DNA of 64,000 nucleotides from Flavobacteria bacterium RIFCSPLOWO2_12_FULL_35_11 (GCA_001800975.1 MGWK01000007.1:1-64000), one strand, 5' to 3'. Shown: positions 9,409-19,278, counted from the first letter of the stretch. Translations and numbers: made by a program. The notes: generated by a model not told the origin, from the letters alone.

Positions 9409-10779
9409 TTATCCAGTTACACGTTCCGGATTATAACCCAAATAAGGCACTATTTTTTCGTGAAACACAATACCGTTTTCTTCCAGTTCTTTCAAGATTG
9501 GCTCATAAACTTCTTTCAAAATTGGCATTTGAACGCCAGGCGTTTTAATTTCTCCATTTAATATTTTCAAAGTGGCAATTGCAACAGGCAATCCAACGGT
9601 TTTTGCCATGGCGGTATACGTTTGGTTGTCGCCAATGCAAACCATGCTGCTTTCAATTTGATGTTTTTCACCATTTAATTCGTAGCCGAAAAGATGCTGC
9701 ATCACAATCATATCTTTGTCGTTTTCTTTCAAAGTCCAGCTGTCTCTCAATATTTTTTCAAGAATTTGGGCGGGTGTTGCGTTTTTAAGCCCAACCATTT
9801 TTGTGGAACTAAAAATATCCAGTTCGGCCAATTTATCCCAAACAATATCGTCCTGATCAATTTTTAAATAATACCGCAATTTTAATTCAACAGAATCAAA
9901 AGGATTGTAAGCCAAAAAAGAGTTTGTAAACGCACGGTAAGTCATGTGTTCCGAGTTTTCGATGGTATAGCTGTCATCGGTCATTCCAAGTTGAATAAAA
10001 ACATTCCAGGCTCTTGAAAAACCAACACGCCTAATAGTTCCGCGGTACAACGTTAAAATATTGTCCAATCCGTAAACACTTTTGTATTTTAGGGAATCTC
10101 TGTTGGCATATGCTTCAAATTTTCCGTAATTGTCCAAATTCAATATTTCGGTGCGTCTAAATAATTTATGATAAGGAATGTATTTATAAGTTCCTTCCTG
10201 TATGAATTTTGCGGCACCACCTTGTCCGGCCAACACCACATTTCTCGGATTCCAGGTAAACTTATAATTCCATAAATTGTCATCGCTTTCAGGCGCCACC
10301 AAACCACCGCAAAACGACTCAAACAGCAACATTTTGCCGCCATTATCCCTAATTCGGTCTATCACCTTCATGGCGCTCATATGATCTATTCCAGGATCCA
10401 ATCCGATTTCATTCATAAAAACCAGATTTTTTTTCACAGCTTCTTCATGAAGAGCGCTCATTTCATTTGAAATATAGGAAGCTGTTACCATGCTTTTTCC
10501 AAATTCCAGACAATCTTTAGCCACATTAATATGCAAATGGGCCGGAAGCATAGAAATTACAATGTCGGCATTTTTTATGGCTACTTTTCTTTCAGTTTCA
10601 TTTAAAATGTCAAGTGACCTTGCGGTGCCATTTTCATGATTTTTTACTTTGCCTTTGGCAAGTTCCAAGGAAAAATCGGCAACGGTAATGTGAAGATTTT
10701 CACTAAATGATTTATTTAATAAATAGGTTATCAATGAAGAGGATGATTGGCCTGAACCAATTACCAGAATATTTCTCAT
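9409..10779 (-). CDS. Saccharopine dehydrogenase family protein
   Basis: A 456-residue NAD(P)-dependent oxidoreductase. The N-terminal Rossmann motif is ILVIGSGQSSSSLITYLL, followed by ISMLPAHLH and NEIGLDPGIDHMSAMKVID, which are conserved in the saccharopine dehydrogenase/reductase group. I chose the ATG at 10779 because it places the Rossmann strand directly at the N-terminus; an in-frame ATG at 10821 would add a 14-residue leader with no family match. A role in lysine breakdown or synthesis through saccharopine is likely but not shown by neighbours. The stop is 3 bases from the convergent trmN6 stop. Confidence 0.88.
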   Translation of the reverse strand: MRNILVIGSGQSSSSLITYLLNKSFSENLHITVADFSLELAKGKVKNHENGTARSLDILNETERKVAIKNADIVISMLPAHLHINVAKDCLEFGKSMVTASYISNEMSALHEEAVKKNLVFMNEIGLDPGIDHMSAMKVIDRIRDNGGKMLLFESFCGGLVAPESDDNLWNYKFTWNPRNVVLAGQGGAAKFIQEGTYKYIPYHKLFRRTEILNLDNYGKFEAYANRDSLKYKSVYGLDNILTLYRGTIRRVGFSRAWNVFIQLGMTDDSYTIENSEHMTYRAFTNSFLAYNPFDSVELKLRYYLKIDQDDIVWDKLAELDIFSSTKMVGLKNATPAQILEKILRDSWTLKENDKDMIVMQHLFGYELNGEKHQIESSMVCIGDNQTYTAMAKTVGLPVAIATLKILNGEIKTPGVQMPILKEVYEPILKELEENGIVFHEKIVPYLGYNPERVTG

Positions 10780-10852
10780 TCTCGTATTTTTATAGATTAT
10801 AATAAGAATACGAAAATACAAATTTTACTTTAAAATTTGCTGGTTATTGCCA

Positions 10853-11086
10853 TTAATAACTTTCTTCTTCCAAGGTTTCTAAAATCTCTTTTGCTTTCTT
10901 AAAATCAGCGCTGTTAACTTTTAGTTTATAGCCTTCAACAAAAGCAGTTCCTATGGTTGACATTAAATTTTCATCAAAAATAAAACTGCGAATTCCATAA
11001 CTGTTCAATAAGGTTTGGGCGATATGAATTTCGTGGATTAGACTGGAGTTTAAAACCGTAACTAAGGTATCTGAATTGCTTTGCAT
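10853..11086 (-). CDS. DUF2007 domain protein
   Basis: A 77-residue cytoplasmic protein, MQSNSDTLVTVLNSSLIHEI at the start, then IAQTLLNSYGIRSFIFDENL and YKLKVNSADFKKAKEILETL. This alpha/beta layout matches the DUF2007 (putative signal-transducing) family. The start at 11086 is preferred over an in-frame ATG at 11173, which would add a non-conserved basic stretch and run up against the divergent DUF423 gene. Function unknown. Confidence 0.75.
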   Translation of the reverse strand: MQSNSDTLVTVLNSSLIHEIHIAQTLLNSYGIRSFIFDENLMSTIGTAFVEGYKLKVNSADFKKAKEILETLEEESY

Positions 11087-11172
11087 GTTTCTTAAATTTA
11101 TCCTAAATATACGAATTGTGATTTTGAAACCGTGATAAATTTTATCTTTACGCACTAAATCCATAATTACCA

Positions 11173-11541
11173 ATGAAAATAAATTTAGGGATCGCTACAT
11201 TAATAGGTGCATTAACAATAGTATTGGGTGCTTTTGGGGCACATGCGTTGCAAGAGACTTTAACTGCAGATGGCTTGAAGAGCTTTGAAACAGCTGTTCG
11301 TTATCAAATGTACCATGTAATTGTATTGCTGTTTGTAAATTCTTATGCTGAATTTACTTTAAAAACTAAAAATACTGTCAGCTACTTATTTTTTGCAGGT
11401 ATTTTGTTTTTTTCAGGGTCCATTTATGCCATTACTTTAGGCGTAAATCCTAAAAGTATTTGGTTTATAACGCCATTGGGTGGTTTATTTTTTATTTTGG
11501 GATGGTTAAAAATGGGAATTTCCTATTTTAGGAAAGGTTAA
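11173..11541 (+). CDS. DUF423 family membrane protein
   Basis: A 122-residue integral membrane protein of the YgdD/DUF423 family with four hydrophobic segments. The conserved block LGAFGAHALQETLTADGL (residues 17-34) and ETAVRYQMYHVIVLL follow the family pattern. Function is unknown in all species. It is transcribed divergently from the DUF2007 gene. Confidence 0.9.
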   Translation: MKINLGIATLIGALTIVLGAFGAHALQETLTADGLKSFETAVRYQMYHVIVLLFVNSYAEFTLKTKNTVSYLFFAGILFFSGSIYAITLGVNPKSIWFITPLGGLFFILGWLKMGISYFRKG

Positions 11542-11665
11542 ACCGTTAATTTGACAATTAATTTAGAATCCTTTAATTTTTGTTGTCGCACTAAACAAAT
11601 AAATCTATTTTTGCCAAATATTTTTTGAAAGAAATATATTGAAAAAAAGATTTTTTTTCACAAAG

Positions 11666-11683
11666 CACGAAAACGTTTTCGTG
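11666..11683. promoter_or_regulatory. LacI-family-type operator palindrome
   Basis: A perfect palindrome, CACGAAAACGTTTTCGTG, centred on AACGTT. Palindromes with a central CG are the usual operators of LacI/GalR-family repressors. It lies about 150-200 bases before pckA. The regulator is not encoded in this window. Confidence 0.6.
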
Positions 11684-11741
11684 TAAAATGAATCAGCTGT
11701 GAAAATAGTTAAAATGCAGATTGAGTGTAATTTATGAAAGT

Positions 11742-11753
11742 GAAAACGTTATC
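11742..11753. promoter_or_regulatory. Second LacI-type half-palindrome before pckA
   Basis: GAAAACGTTATC repeats the core of the palindrome at 11666-11683 with one change in the right arm. The centres are 73 bases apart, close to seven helical turns, so the two sites lie on the same face of the DNA. Confidence 0.45.
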
Positions 11754-11867
11754 GTAGATAGTCCATTTTTACTGATAAATATCATAAAAGTAACCTTTAG
11801 TTAGTTCGAAATTTGTAATATAAATGAAATGAGATTACCCATAAATAATATAATTAATACTGAAAAG

Positions 11868-13469
11868 ATGAAAAATATTAAAGTTATTCAGGAGTTACAC
11901 AATCTAGGAATTACAGGATATCATGAAGTTTCTTACAATCCAACTTTCGAAGAATTATACCAGGCCGAAGTTTCACACCAACGTGTTGGATTTGAAAAAG
12001 GCGCTTTAACAGATAGTGGTGCAGTGGCTGTTAAAACAGGAATTTTCACAGGTCGATCTCCTAAAGACAGATATATTGTAAAAGATGATGTTACAAAAGA
12101 TACCATTTATTGGGATGAAAAAGTGAATTTTTCAACCACATTAGATGTTTATAACGACTTAAAAGTTTTAGTGCTGAACCAGCTTTCCACTTCAAAAAAA
12201 TTATATGTGGTTGATGCATTCTGCGGAACAAATCCTGACACGCGATTAAAAGTTCGTTTTGTGATGGAAGTTGCATGGCAGGCTCATTTTGTTACCAATA
12301 TGTTTATCAGGCCTTCCATTTACGAATTGGAAAATTTCGGGGAACCAGATTTTATTGTAATGAATGGATCTAAAGTGGTAAATCCGAATTGGAAAAAGCA
12401 CGGATTGAATTCTGAGAATTTTGTGGTGTTCAATCTTACCGAAAAAGTGCAATTGATTGGCGGTAGCTGGTATGGCGGCGAAATGAAAAAAGGAATGTTT
12501 TCTATTATGAACTATTATTTACCACTTCGCGGAATTGCTTCAATGCATTGCTCTGCCAACGTTGGCGAAAAAGGCGATGTTGCTGTTTTCTTCGGATTGT
12601 CAGGAACAGGAAAAACAACGCTTTCTGCCGACCCAAAACGTTATTTAATTGGAGATGATGAACATGGTTGGGATCACAATGGCGTATTTAATTTTGAAGG
12701 AGGATGCTACGCAAAAGTGATTGATTTGAGCCAAAAAAATGAACCGGATATCTGGCGTGCCATTAAAAGAGATGCTTTATTGGAAAACGTAGCCGTTAAT
12801 GAATATGGCGAAGTGGACTTCTATGATCACACAATTACCGAAAATTCAAGAGTTTCTTATCCGATTTATCATATTAATAAAATTGTATTGCCGTCTAAAG
12901 CCGGACATGCAAGTAAAATAATTTATCTTTCTGCCGATGCTTTTGGTGTTTTGCCTCCAGTTTCCTTATTGGATGATGCTCAGGCACAATACCACTTTTT
13001 ATGCGGATTTACTTCTAAATTAGCGGGTACAGAAAGAGGAATTACAGAACCTCAACCATCTTTTTCTCCTGCATTTGGTGAAGCGTTTTTAACATTGCAT
13101 CCAACAATGTATTCTAAAACATTGGTTTCAAAAATGAAAGAACACAATGCCAAAGCCTATCTTGTGAACACAGGTTGGAACGGAACAGGAAAAAGAATAT
13201 CTTTAAAAGATACCCGTGCCATCATTGACGCCATTCTAGATGGTTCAATTGACGAAGCTGAAACAGTTCATATTCCTTTTTTAAATTTGAAAGCACCTAA
13301 ATCTTTAGAGAAAGTTAGTGATATTTTAGATCCTAGATCAACTTATTCCAACGTTGTGGAATGGGAAGAAAAAGCCATAAAATTAGCTGGATTGTATATT
13401 AAAAACTTTGAACAATATACAAATACTGAAGAAGGAAAAGCCTTGGTTATTGCAGGACCGCAACTTTAA
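11868..13469 (+). CDS. pckA: Phosphoenolpyruvate carboxykinase (ATP)
   Basis: Converts oxaloacetate and ATP to phosphoenolpyruvate, the entry step of gluconeogenesis. The kinase-type P-loop [11 protein letters not shown] and the metal/phosphate motif [10 protein letters not shown] are clear, as are [19 protein letters not shown] and [14 protein letters not shown]. The protein is very close to the E. coli type along its whole length. The start at 11868 gives 533 aa and lines up with E. coli (540 aa); an in-frame ATG at 11829 would add 13 residues. Two LacI-type palindromes lie upstream and a strong terminator follows at 13495, so it is a single-gene unit. Confidence 0.97.
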   Translation: MKNIKVIQELHNLGITGYHEVSYNPTFEELYQAEVSHQRVGFEKGALTDSGAVAVKTGIFTGRSPKDRYIVKDDVTKDTIYWDEKVNFSTTLDVYNDLKVLVLNQLSTSKKLYVVDAFCGTNPDTRLKVRFVMEVAWQAHFVTNMFIRPSIYELENFGEPDFIVMNGSKVVNPNWKKHGLNSENFVVFNLTEKVQLIGGSWYGGEMKKGMFSIMNYYLPLRGIASMHCSANVGEKGDVAVFFGLSGTGKTTLSADPKRYLIGDDEHGWDHNGVFNFEGGCYAKVIDLSQKNEPDIWRAIKRDALLENVAVNEYGEVDFYDHTITENSRVSYPIYHINKIVLPSKAGHASKIIYLSADAFGVLPPVSLLDDAQAQYHFLCGFTSKLAGTERGITEPQPSFSPAFGEAFLTLHPTMYSKTLVSKMKEHNAKAYLVNTGWNGTGKRISLKDTRAIIDAILDGSIDEAETVHIPFLNLKAPKSLEKVSDILDPRSTYSNVVEWEEKAIKLAGLYIKNFEQYTNTEEGKALVIAGPQL

Positions 13470-13494
13470 GCATAGTAAAATCTATATTGATATT

Positions 13495-13524
13495 AAAGTC
13501 TTCTATTTTGAAGACTTTTTTTTT
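13495..13524 (+). terminator. Rho-independent terminator after pckA
   Basis: The arms AAAGTCTTC (13495-13503) and GAAGACTTT (13510-13518) enclose a 6-base loop, TATTTT, followed by a T run. It closes the pckA unit before nhaA. Confidence 0.85.
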
Positions 13525-13556
13525 GTTTCAAAAGGGGGTATCTTGCGAATTCCATT

Positions 13557-14870
13557 ATGAAGAAAAAAGTAAAAGCAGTTACCGGTTCCTTAAATCACTT
13601 TATGCACTTAGAAACAACAGCAAGTTTGATTCTTTTTGCATTTTCTATTTTAGCCGTAATTTGGGCAAATTCGCCTTTTGGCCATACTTATGAAGAATTA
13701 TGGCATTATAAATTTACCATCGGATTTGCGAACACAAGTTTTCATTTGGAAAAATCGTTGATTTTATGGATTAATGACGGCCTAATGGCCATCTTTTTCT
13801 TCGTTATTGGCCTAGAAGTAAAACGCGAAGTTTTAGCGGGCGAATTAACTACTTTAAGAAAAGCGTCACTTCCTATTTTTGCGGCATTGGGCGGAATGTT
13901 ATTTCCGGTGCTGATATTTTTATTCTTCAATCAGGGAAAAGTTGGGGTTGAAGGTTGGGGAATTCCAATGGCAACGGATATTGCTTTTACCTTGGGAATT
14001 TTAAAATTATTGGGCAAACGAGTTCCTTTAGGATTAAAAATATTTTTAACGGCCTTTGCCATTGTTGACGATATTGGAGCAGTAATTGTCATTGCGGTTT
14101 TTTATAGTGCCAATATTCAATGGGATTTAATTACCTACGCTTTGCTTATTGTTGGCGCAGTCGGTTTTTTAAGTTATAAACATTTCTACTCTAAATACCT
14201 GTATTTCGTGCTGGGATTTGTGGTTTGGTTGTTATTTTTAAAATCTGGAATTCATCCAACAATTGCCGGCATATTAATGGCATTCACCATTCCTATGTAT
14301 CGGGAAATTAAATTAAGTGACTATGAGAAGGAATTAAGCGCTCAACTTGAAATATTTAAAAAATGTAAGTATAAAAATCCGCAATTGCTTAACAAAATAC
14401 AATTGGAAGTTGTTGATGAGGTAGCATCTGTTAGCAGCCGCGTACAATCTCCGCTTCAACATTTGGAACATTCACTCCATGGCTGGGTTTCTTATGTGAT
14501 TATGCCAATTTTTGCATTGGCAAATGCTGGGGTTGTTTTAAGTTTTAGCGGATTGGAAAATACCGGCCATATCACCTTAAATATTGCTTTGGCATTGGTT
14601 TTTGGAAATACAATTGGTATTATGTTGCTCACTTATTTAGCCATTAAATTAAAGCTGGCCGATTTGCCTGAAGGGGTAGAATTTAAGCAATTATTAGGGG
14701 TCAGTATTTTGGGCGGACTCGGATTTACCATGTCTTTGTTTATCACAAATTTGGCTTATAGTGATGAAAGTTTTATCTCGGCCGCCAAAATGGGCATAAT
14801 ATTAGGATCCCTAATTGCAGGATTTATTGGGTATATGGTTTTAAAAATGCAACTGAAACCTAAGAATTAA
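13557..14870 (+). CDS. nhaA: Na+/H+ antiporter NhaA
   Basis: A 437-residue inner-membrane antiporter with about 12 hydrophobic segments. Family landmarks: INDGLMAIFFFVIGLEVKRE in the first third, GWGIPMATDIAFTLGIL, and the ion-binding pair of adjacent Asp in AFAIVDDIGAVIVIA (equivalent to Asp163/Asp164 of E. coli). The insert between about residues 255 and 300 (SDYEKELSAQLEIFKKCKYK) is longer than in E. coli NhaA but seen in other Bacteroidota members. It exports Na+ in exchange for H+, suiting marine or alkaline conditions. Confidence 0.96.
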   Translation: MKKKVKAVTGSLNHFMHLETTASLILFAFSILAVIWANSPFGHTYEELWHYKFTIGFANTSFHLEKSLILWINDGLMAIFFFVIGLEVKREVLAGELTTLRKASLPIFAALGGMLFPVLIFLFFNQGKVGVEGWGIPMATDIAFTLGILKLLGKRVPLGLKIFLTAFAIVDDIGAVIVIAVFYSANIQWDLITYALLIVGAVGFLSYKHFYSKYLYFVLGFVVWLLFLKSGIHPTIAGILMAFTIPMYREIKLSDYEKELSAQLEIFKKCKYKNPQLLNKIQLEVVDEVASVSSRVQSPLQHLEHSLHGWVSYVIMPIFALANAGVVLSFSGLENTGHITLNIALALVFGNTIGIMLLTYLAIKLKLADLPEGVEFKQLLGVSILGGLGFTMSLFITNLAYSDESFISAAKMGIILGSLIAGFIGYMVLKMQLKPKN

Positions 14871-14874
14871 AGCG

Positions 14875-15282
14875 CTAAAAAAACCGCTGCTTATATTTAT
14901 ACTCAACAAATTTAAAATAATTATAAAGTTTATAGTTTACCTCTAAACCATAATCAACATTAAAATCGTAATCTATTTGGTTTTCATAAATATCGCTGCG
15001 ATATCTTAACGGATTTTGGGCCCTAATATTCCATTCTGTAACATAAAACCGATTTTTATTTTCATAATATTCCTGTGAATAAAAATTCATCGGCTTGGAG
15101 ATGGTATTTAAATAAGTTTCAAATCCAATATCCATAATAATGATTTCATATTCCAGACTGTCATTAGCAATCCTAACAGCTCCTTCGGGAAGGTTTGTGT
15201 CATTTGTTTTAGTGGTTTTTGTTGTGGATGAGCATCCAACAATAAATAAACCAATGGCCGCATAATAAAATATAGTTTTCAT
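14875..15282 (-). CDS. DUF6146 family lipoprotein
   Basis: A 135-residue exported lipoprotein. The signal peptide ends in the lipobox FIVGC (Cys17), followed by a Ser/Thr/Lys linker and a compact domain containing SLEYEIIIMDIGFETYLN, YVTEWNIRAQNP and ENQIDYDFNVDYGLEVNYKL. This pattern matches the DUF6146 proteins of Flavobacteriaceae. Function unknown. The stop is 4 bases from the convergent nhaA stop. Confidence 0.75.
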   Translation of the reverse strand: MKTIFYYAAIGLFIVGCSSTTKTTKTNDTNLPEGAVRIANDSLEYEIIIMDIGFETYLNTISKPMNFYSQEYYENKNRFYVTEWNIRAQNPLRYRSDIYENQIDYDFNVDYGLEVNYKLYNYFKFVEYKYKQRFF

Positions 15283-15376
15283 AATCTATTGGTTTTAATG
15301 TACTTAAAAGTACAAAAAGAATGCCAATCTATATGTTAAAATTTCTAAATTAGCGTTTTATTTAAATTGAACTAAA

Positions 15377-15940
15377 ATGGACGAAATACGTTGTGGCTGG
15401 TGCAAAAACGATCCGCTTTATATGGCTTATCACGATACAGAGTGGGGAGTTCCCGTTTTTGAGGACGATAAATTATTTGAGTTTTTAATTTTGGAAACTT
15501 TTCAGGCTGGTTTAAGCTGGATTACCATTCTGCGGAAAAGAGAAAATTTCAGAAATGCTTTTGATAATTTTGATTATAAAAAAATCGCAAATTATACTGA
15601 AGCTAAATTTGAGGAACTTTTGCAGGATGCCGGCATCATCAGAAATAAATTGAAAATTAAAGCCACCATTACAAACGCCATTGCTTTTATGGAAGTTCAA
15701 AACGAATTTGGTTCGTTTTCAAATTATATTTGGAGTTTTACCCAAGGAAAACCAATTAAAAATATAAGAAAAGCCTTGAGTGAACTTCCCGCAACCACTG
15801 AATTGTCAGATGCCATTTCAAAAGATTTAAAAAAACGCGGATTCAAATTTGTGGGTTCAACCGTAATTTATGCGCATATGCAAGCCACCGGAATGATCAA
15901 TGACCACCTAACCGAATGCTTCAGATATCATGAAGTGTAA
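15377..15940 (+). CDS. tag: DNA-3-methyladenine glycosylase I
   Basis: Base-excision repair enzyme removing 3-methyladenine. The N-terminal RCGWCKNDPLYMAYHDTEWG carries zinc ligands Cys6 and His19, and the C-terminal NDHLTECF carries the second His/Cys pair. The core QAGLSWITILRKRENFRNAF and KRGFKFVGSTVIYAHMQATG are near-identical to the E. coli pattern. Length 187 aa equals the E. coli enzyme. Confidence 0.96.
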   Translation: MDEIRCGWCKNDPLYMAYHDTEWGVPVFEDDKLFEFLILETFQAGLSWITILRKRENFRNAFDNFDYKKIANYTEAKFEELLQDAGIIRNKLKIKATITNAIAFMEVQNEFGSFSNYIWSFTQGKPIKNIRKALSELPATTELSDAISKDLKKRGFKFVGSTVIYAHMQATGMINDHLTECFRYHEV

Positions 15941-15965
15941 ACTGAATTTTTGATTTACGATTTTT

Positions 15966-16002
15966 CCTATCCCCAACCCTTTCCAAAGGAAAGGGAGTTT
16001 GA
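15966..16002. repeat. Dispersed palindromic repeat, copy 1
   Basis: A 37-base element whose reverse complement matches 54819-54855 at 35 of 37 positions. The centre CCCTTTCCAAAGGAAAGGG forms a hairpin. It lies in the 147-base spacer between convergent tag and the SRPBCC gene. Elements of this type occur in many copies in Bacteroidota genomes. Confidence 0.7.
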
Positions 16003-16048
16003 TAGAATTTTTAAAAGCATTTAACTTTTTTCCATTCTAACAATAATT

Positions 16049-16087
16049 CCCCTCTTGAGCCTGTACTGAGCGCAGTCGAAGTAGGGG
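16049..16087. repeat. Intergenic repeat with CTGAGCGCAGTCGAAG core
   Basis: CCCCTC...GAGGGG-like ends surround GCCTGTACTGAGCGCAGTCG, a sequence type found as a dispersed intergenic repeat in Bacteroidota. A related form, CCTGTCCTGAGTTTGCCGAA, occurs at 57440-57459 after tRNA-Leu. It abuts the stop codon of the SRPBCC gene. Confidence 0.5.
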
Positions 16088-17101
16088 TTAGTGGGCAATA
16101 GGTATATAAATTTCCGTTATCCATTTGGCCGGATTTGCAGTTTCTCTTGGCCCAACTGTATAAATTTCAAAAGGCTCAGCACCAACAATTTCGGAAAAAC
16201 CTTGGGCAGCCAAGCCATTATAAGCGGCTTCCCATGCATCATTGGCAAATTTATAATCGCCTTTAAAAATAGTTTTAAATGTTTTTTGCGGTTTTAAATA
16301 GCCTGTTAAAACATCGCCGGTATTGATTACCCTTTCTTTAACAGGAATACAGGCTGAAAACATTGCTGTATTATTTACTTCGTCCCATTTATGATTTAAC
16401 GTAAACGGTTTTCCCGAGGCTGCTATATTATTTTTAGCCATATACGCTTCAATTACCGGAAACATTTCATTCATTTTATTTTCAATATCCTGAATTTTGC
16501 AGGAAACTGTTTGGTATAAATAAAATCCGCCGCCATAATCCACCGCGCCTTTTGTTTCAAAAGAATGTTTTTTCAATTCCTTTAAGATGTGTTTTTCCAG
16601 CAATTCCAAACCTCTGTCATAGATTGGAATCGTGTTTTTTTCTATTCCTCCTTTAAAAAGCCAATAAAATTTTTCGCCAAATGAATTTTTACCCCGCATT
16701 CCCCAAGTAACTTCTGTGCCAAGATCAACTTTGGTAAAATTCCAATAAACTTCAGGCTTACTGTCAGAATTAAAGTCAACTTGCTGAATAATTTCTTTGT
16801 TCGGTTTTGCTGAAATGGTTTTCATAGATCCGCTGCCATCTTTCCCTTTCCAACTGTAAGAAGCCCCAACTCCGGAAGTGGTATCGTGATAGGAAGTTAC
16901 TATGGTTGGATCCATTTCAAACCACGGACTCCAATTTTCCCAATTTTTAAAGTCATTCACATTTTCGAAAACAACTTCAACAGGCGCCTTTATGACTCGT
17001 GAACGCTTAATGTCGTAGTTGCCTTCACTAACAGCAACATAAATAGAGAGTATAATTACAACTGCAAGCAGTAAAAAGCCAAGGTATTTTAGATATTTCA
17101 A
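16088..17101 (-). CDS. SRPBCC domain protein with C-terminal GyrI-like effector-binding domain
   Basis: A 337-residue protein anchored by one N-terminal membrane helix (LGFLLLAVVIILSIYVAV). A START/SRPBCC fold follows (RVIKAPVEVVFENVNDFKNW to about residue 170), then a GyrI/AraC-effector-like domain (about 190-337) with FKGDYKFANDAWEAAYNGLA and PFEIYTVGP. Such proteins bind small hydrophobic ligands; no ligand can be named. The promoter region is divergent from the DPP III-type gene. Confidence 0.8.
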   Translation of the reverse strand: MKYLKYLGFLLLAVVIILSIYVAVSEGNYDIKRSRVIKAPVEVVFENVNDFKNWENWSPWFEMDPTIVTSYHDTTSGVGASYSWKGKDGSGSMKTISAKPNKEIIQQVDFNSDSKPEVYWNFTKVDLGTEVTWGMRGKNSFGEKFYWLFKGGIEKNTIPIYDRGLELLEKHILKELKKHSFETKGAVDYGGGFYLYQTVSCKIQDIENKMNEMFPVIEAYMAKNNIAASGKPFTLNHKWDEVNNTAMFSACIPVKERVINTGDVLTGYLKPQKTFKTIFKGDYKFANDAWEAAYNGLAAQGFSEIVGAEPFEIYTVGPRETANPAKWITEIYIPIAH

Positions 17102-17193
17102 AAGAGGAAATTTAGAATTACTAATCTCTAATTTAGGGAATTATTTTGTTATAAAATAGTAAATTTGTCGATAAATTTTAAATTATCAATCAG

Positions 17194-19224
17194 ATGAACA
17201 TTAAATATTTTTTACCGATGCTTTTAACGGCATCAATGTTGTTTTCTTGTGCCGATCAAAAGAAGGAAGAAAAACCAATAGAAGTTGCAACTGAATTTAA
17301 AACTGAAGTTGAACAATTCGCCGATGTGAAAATTCTGCGTTATCAAATTCCGAGTTTTGAAAACCTGACTTTAAATCAAAAGAAATTGGTATATTATTTG
17401 TCTCAGGCCGGAATGTACGGTCGTGATATTATGTATGATCAAAACTATCGCCATAATTTAATAATTAGACGTGCTTTAGAAAATATTTACCAAAATTATG
17501 CAGGAGATAAAACAACTGAAGACTGGAAAAATTTCGAAATTTATTTAAAAAGAGTTTGGTTTTCCAATGGTATTCACCACCATTATTCAAATGATAAATT
17601 TAAACCCGATTTTTCAAAAGAATATTTTGACACCTTGTTAAAAGAAACCAAAACAATTCTAACTGGAGAACCATACGAAGTTATTTTTAATGATAAAGAT
17701 GCCAAAAAAGTAAATCTTGACGAAAGTATAGGTTTGTTGGAAGGTTCAGCCATAAATTTTTATTCACCTAATGTTACGGCAGCAGATGTAGATAAATTTT
17801 ATGCTTCAAAAATTGACAAAAACGATAAAACGCCTGTTGAATATGGGTTGAATTCGAAATTGGTTAAAAATGCCGACGGCTCTTTGGAAGAAAAAGTTTG
17901 GAAAGTTGGCGGTATGTACAGCGCATCTATTGAAAAAATTGTGAGCTGGTTGGAAAAAGCTGTTGGAGTTGCCGAAAATGCAAAACAGGCAGAAGCCTTG
18001 AAATTATTGATTGAATATTACAAAACAGGTGATTTAAAAACTTGGGATGCCTACAATATTGCTTGGGCAACAAGTACCGAAGGTGATATTGACTATATCA
18101 ATGGATTTATTGAAGTTTACAAAGATCCAAAAGCATTTAGAGGTTCTTTTGAATCAACAGTACAGATAAAAGATTTTGATATGTCTAAAAAAATGGCTGT
18201 TTTGGCTGAAAATGCCCAGTGGTTCGAAGACAATTCAACCTTGCAAGCTTCCCATAAAAAGAAAAATGTGGTAGGCGTTTCTTATAAAACAGTGAATGTG
18301 GCATCAGAAGCTGGAGATTCTTCACCTTCAACGCCAATTGGCATCAACTTGCCAAATAATAACTGGATTCGTGAACAACACGGTTCCAAATCTGTTTCCC
18401 TTGGAAATATTATTGAAGCTTACAATATGGCCGGTGGAACCGACAGGTTAAAAGAATTTGCTTTTGATGAAGCCGAAGTTGAAACTGAAATTAAATATGG
18501 CCAGGAAGCCGATAAATTGCATACGGCTTTGCATGAAGTTATTGGTCATGCCAGCGGACAAATAAATGACGGCATTGGGCAACCAAAAGAAACCTTAAAA
18601 AATTATTCTTCAACTTTGGAAGAAGCGCGTGCAGATTTGGTTGGATTGTATTATTTGCCTGACACAAAATTGGTTGAAATGAAAATTTCGCCAAATGCAC
18701 AAGGAATAGGAAAAGCAGCATTTGACAATTATATCAGAAATGGTTTAATGACACAATTGGTTCGTTTAAACTTGGGCGATGACATTGAAGAAGCACACAT
18801 GAGAAACCGACAATTGGTGGCCGCCTGGGCTTTTGAAAAAGGTAAAAAAGACAATGTGATCGAAAAAGTGACAAAAGAAAATAAAACGTATTTTGTTATT
18901 CGGGATTATGCGAAATTGAGAGTTTTGTTCGGTCAATTGTTGAGCGAAATACAACGCATCAAATCGGAAGGTGATTATAAAGCCGGTAAAGCTTTGGTTG
19001 ACAATTACGGCGTTAAAGTTGACCAAGCCATTCATAAAGAAGTGTTGGATCGCAACAGTAAATTTAAATCGGCGCCATACAGCGGTTTTGTGAATCCTGT
19101 GTTAACTGCCGAATTGGATGCTGAAGGAAATATCAAAGATGTAAAAATAGTGCAACCTGCCAGTTTTGCTGAACAAATGTTGGATTATGCAAAAAGATAT
19201 ACCACATTGCCTAACATAAACTAA
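17194..19224 (+). CDS. Dipeptidyl-peptidase III family (M49) lipoprotein
   Basis: A 676-residue zinc peptidase. The N-terminal signal ends in the lipobox LFSC (Cys19), so it is likely membrane-anchored in the periplasm or outer surface. The zinc motif is HEVIGH (His447), the 5-residue-type HEXXGH variant found in many bacterial M49 proteins where eukaryotic DPP III has HELLGH, and the third ligand lies in EEARADLVGLYYL. It would release dipeptides from short peptides. Some databases call Bacteroidota relatives dihydrofolate reductase, which the motifs do not support. TAAATTTG at 17160-17167 is a possible -7 element. Confidence 0.9.
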   Translation: MNIKYFLPMLLTASMLFSCADQKKEEKPIEVATEFKTEVEQFADVKILRYQIPSFENLTLNQKKLVYYLSQAGMYGRDIMYDQNYRHNLIIRRALENIYQNYAGDKTTEDWKNFEIYLKRVWFSNGIHHHYSNDKFKPDFSKEYFDTLLKETKTILTGEPYEVIFNDKDAKKVNLDESIGLLEGSAINFYSPNVTAADVDKFYASKIDKNDKTPVEYGLNSKLVKNADGSLEEKVWKVGGMYSASIEKIVSWLEKAVGVAENAKQAEALKLLIEYYKTGDLKTWDAYNIAWATSTEGDIDYINGFIEVYKDPKAFRGSFESTVQIKDFDMSKKMAVLAENAQWFEDNSTLQASHKKKNVVGVSYKTVNVASEAGDSSPSTPIGINLPNNNWIREQHGSKSVSLGNIIEAYNMAGGTDRLKEFAFDEAEVETEIKYGQEADKLHTALHEVIGHASGQINDGIGQPKETLKNYSSTLEEARADLVGLYYLPDTKLVEMKISPNAQGIGKAAFDNYIRNGLMTQLVRLNLGDDIEEAHMRNRQLVAAWAFEKGKKDNVIEKVTKENKTYFVIRDYAKLRVLFGQLLSEIQRIKSEGDYKAGKALVDNYGVKVDQAIHKEVLDRNSKFKSAPYSGFVNPVLTAELDAEGNIKDVKIVQPASFAEQMLDYAKRYTTLPNIN

Positions 19225-19278
19225 TAACACAAATAATTTTTGTAAAAGTCCGTTTCAATTTATTGAAGCGGATTTTTT

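Larger units (their letters stand above)
11542..11867. other. Regulatory region upstream of pckA
   Basis: About 290-330 bases with no gene of its own. It contains a perfect 18-base palindrome (11666-11683) and a related imperfect copy (11742-11753), both listed separately, upstream of pckA. Its length and content suggest tight transcriptional control of gluconeogenesis. Confidence 0.5.
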
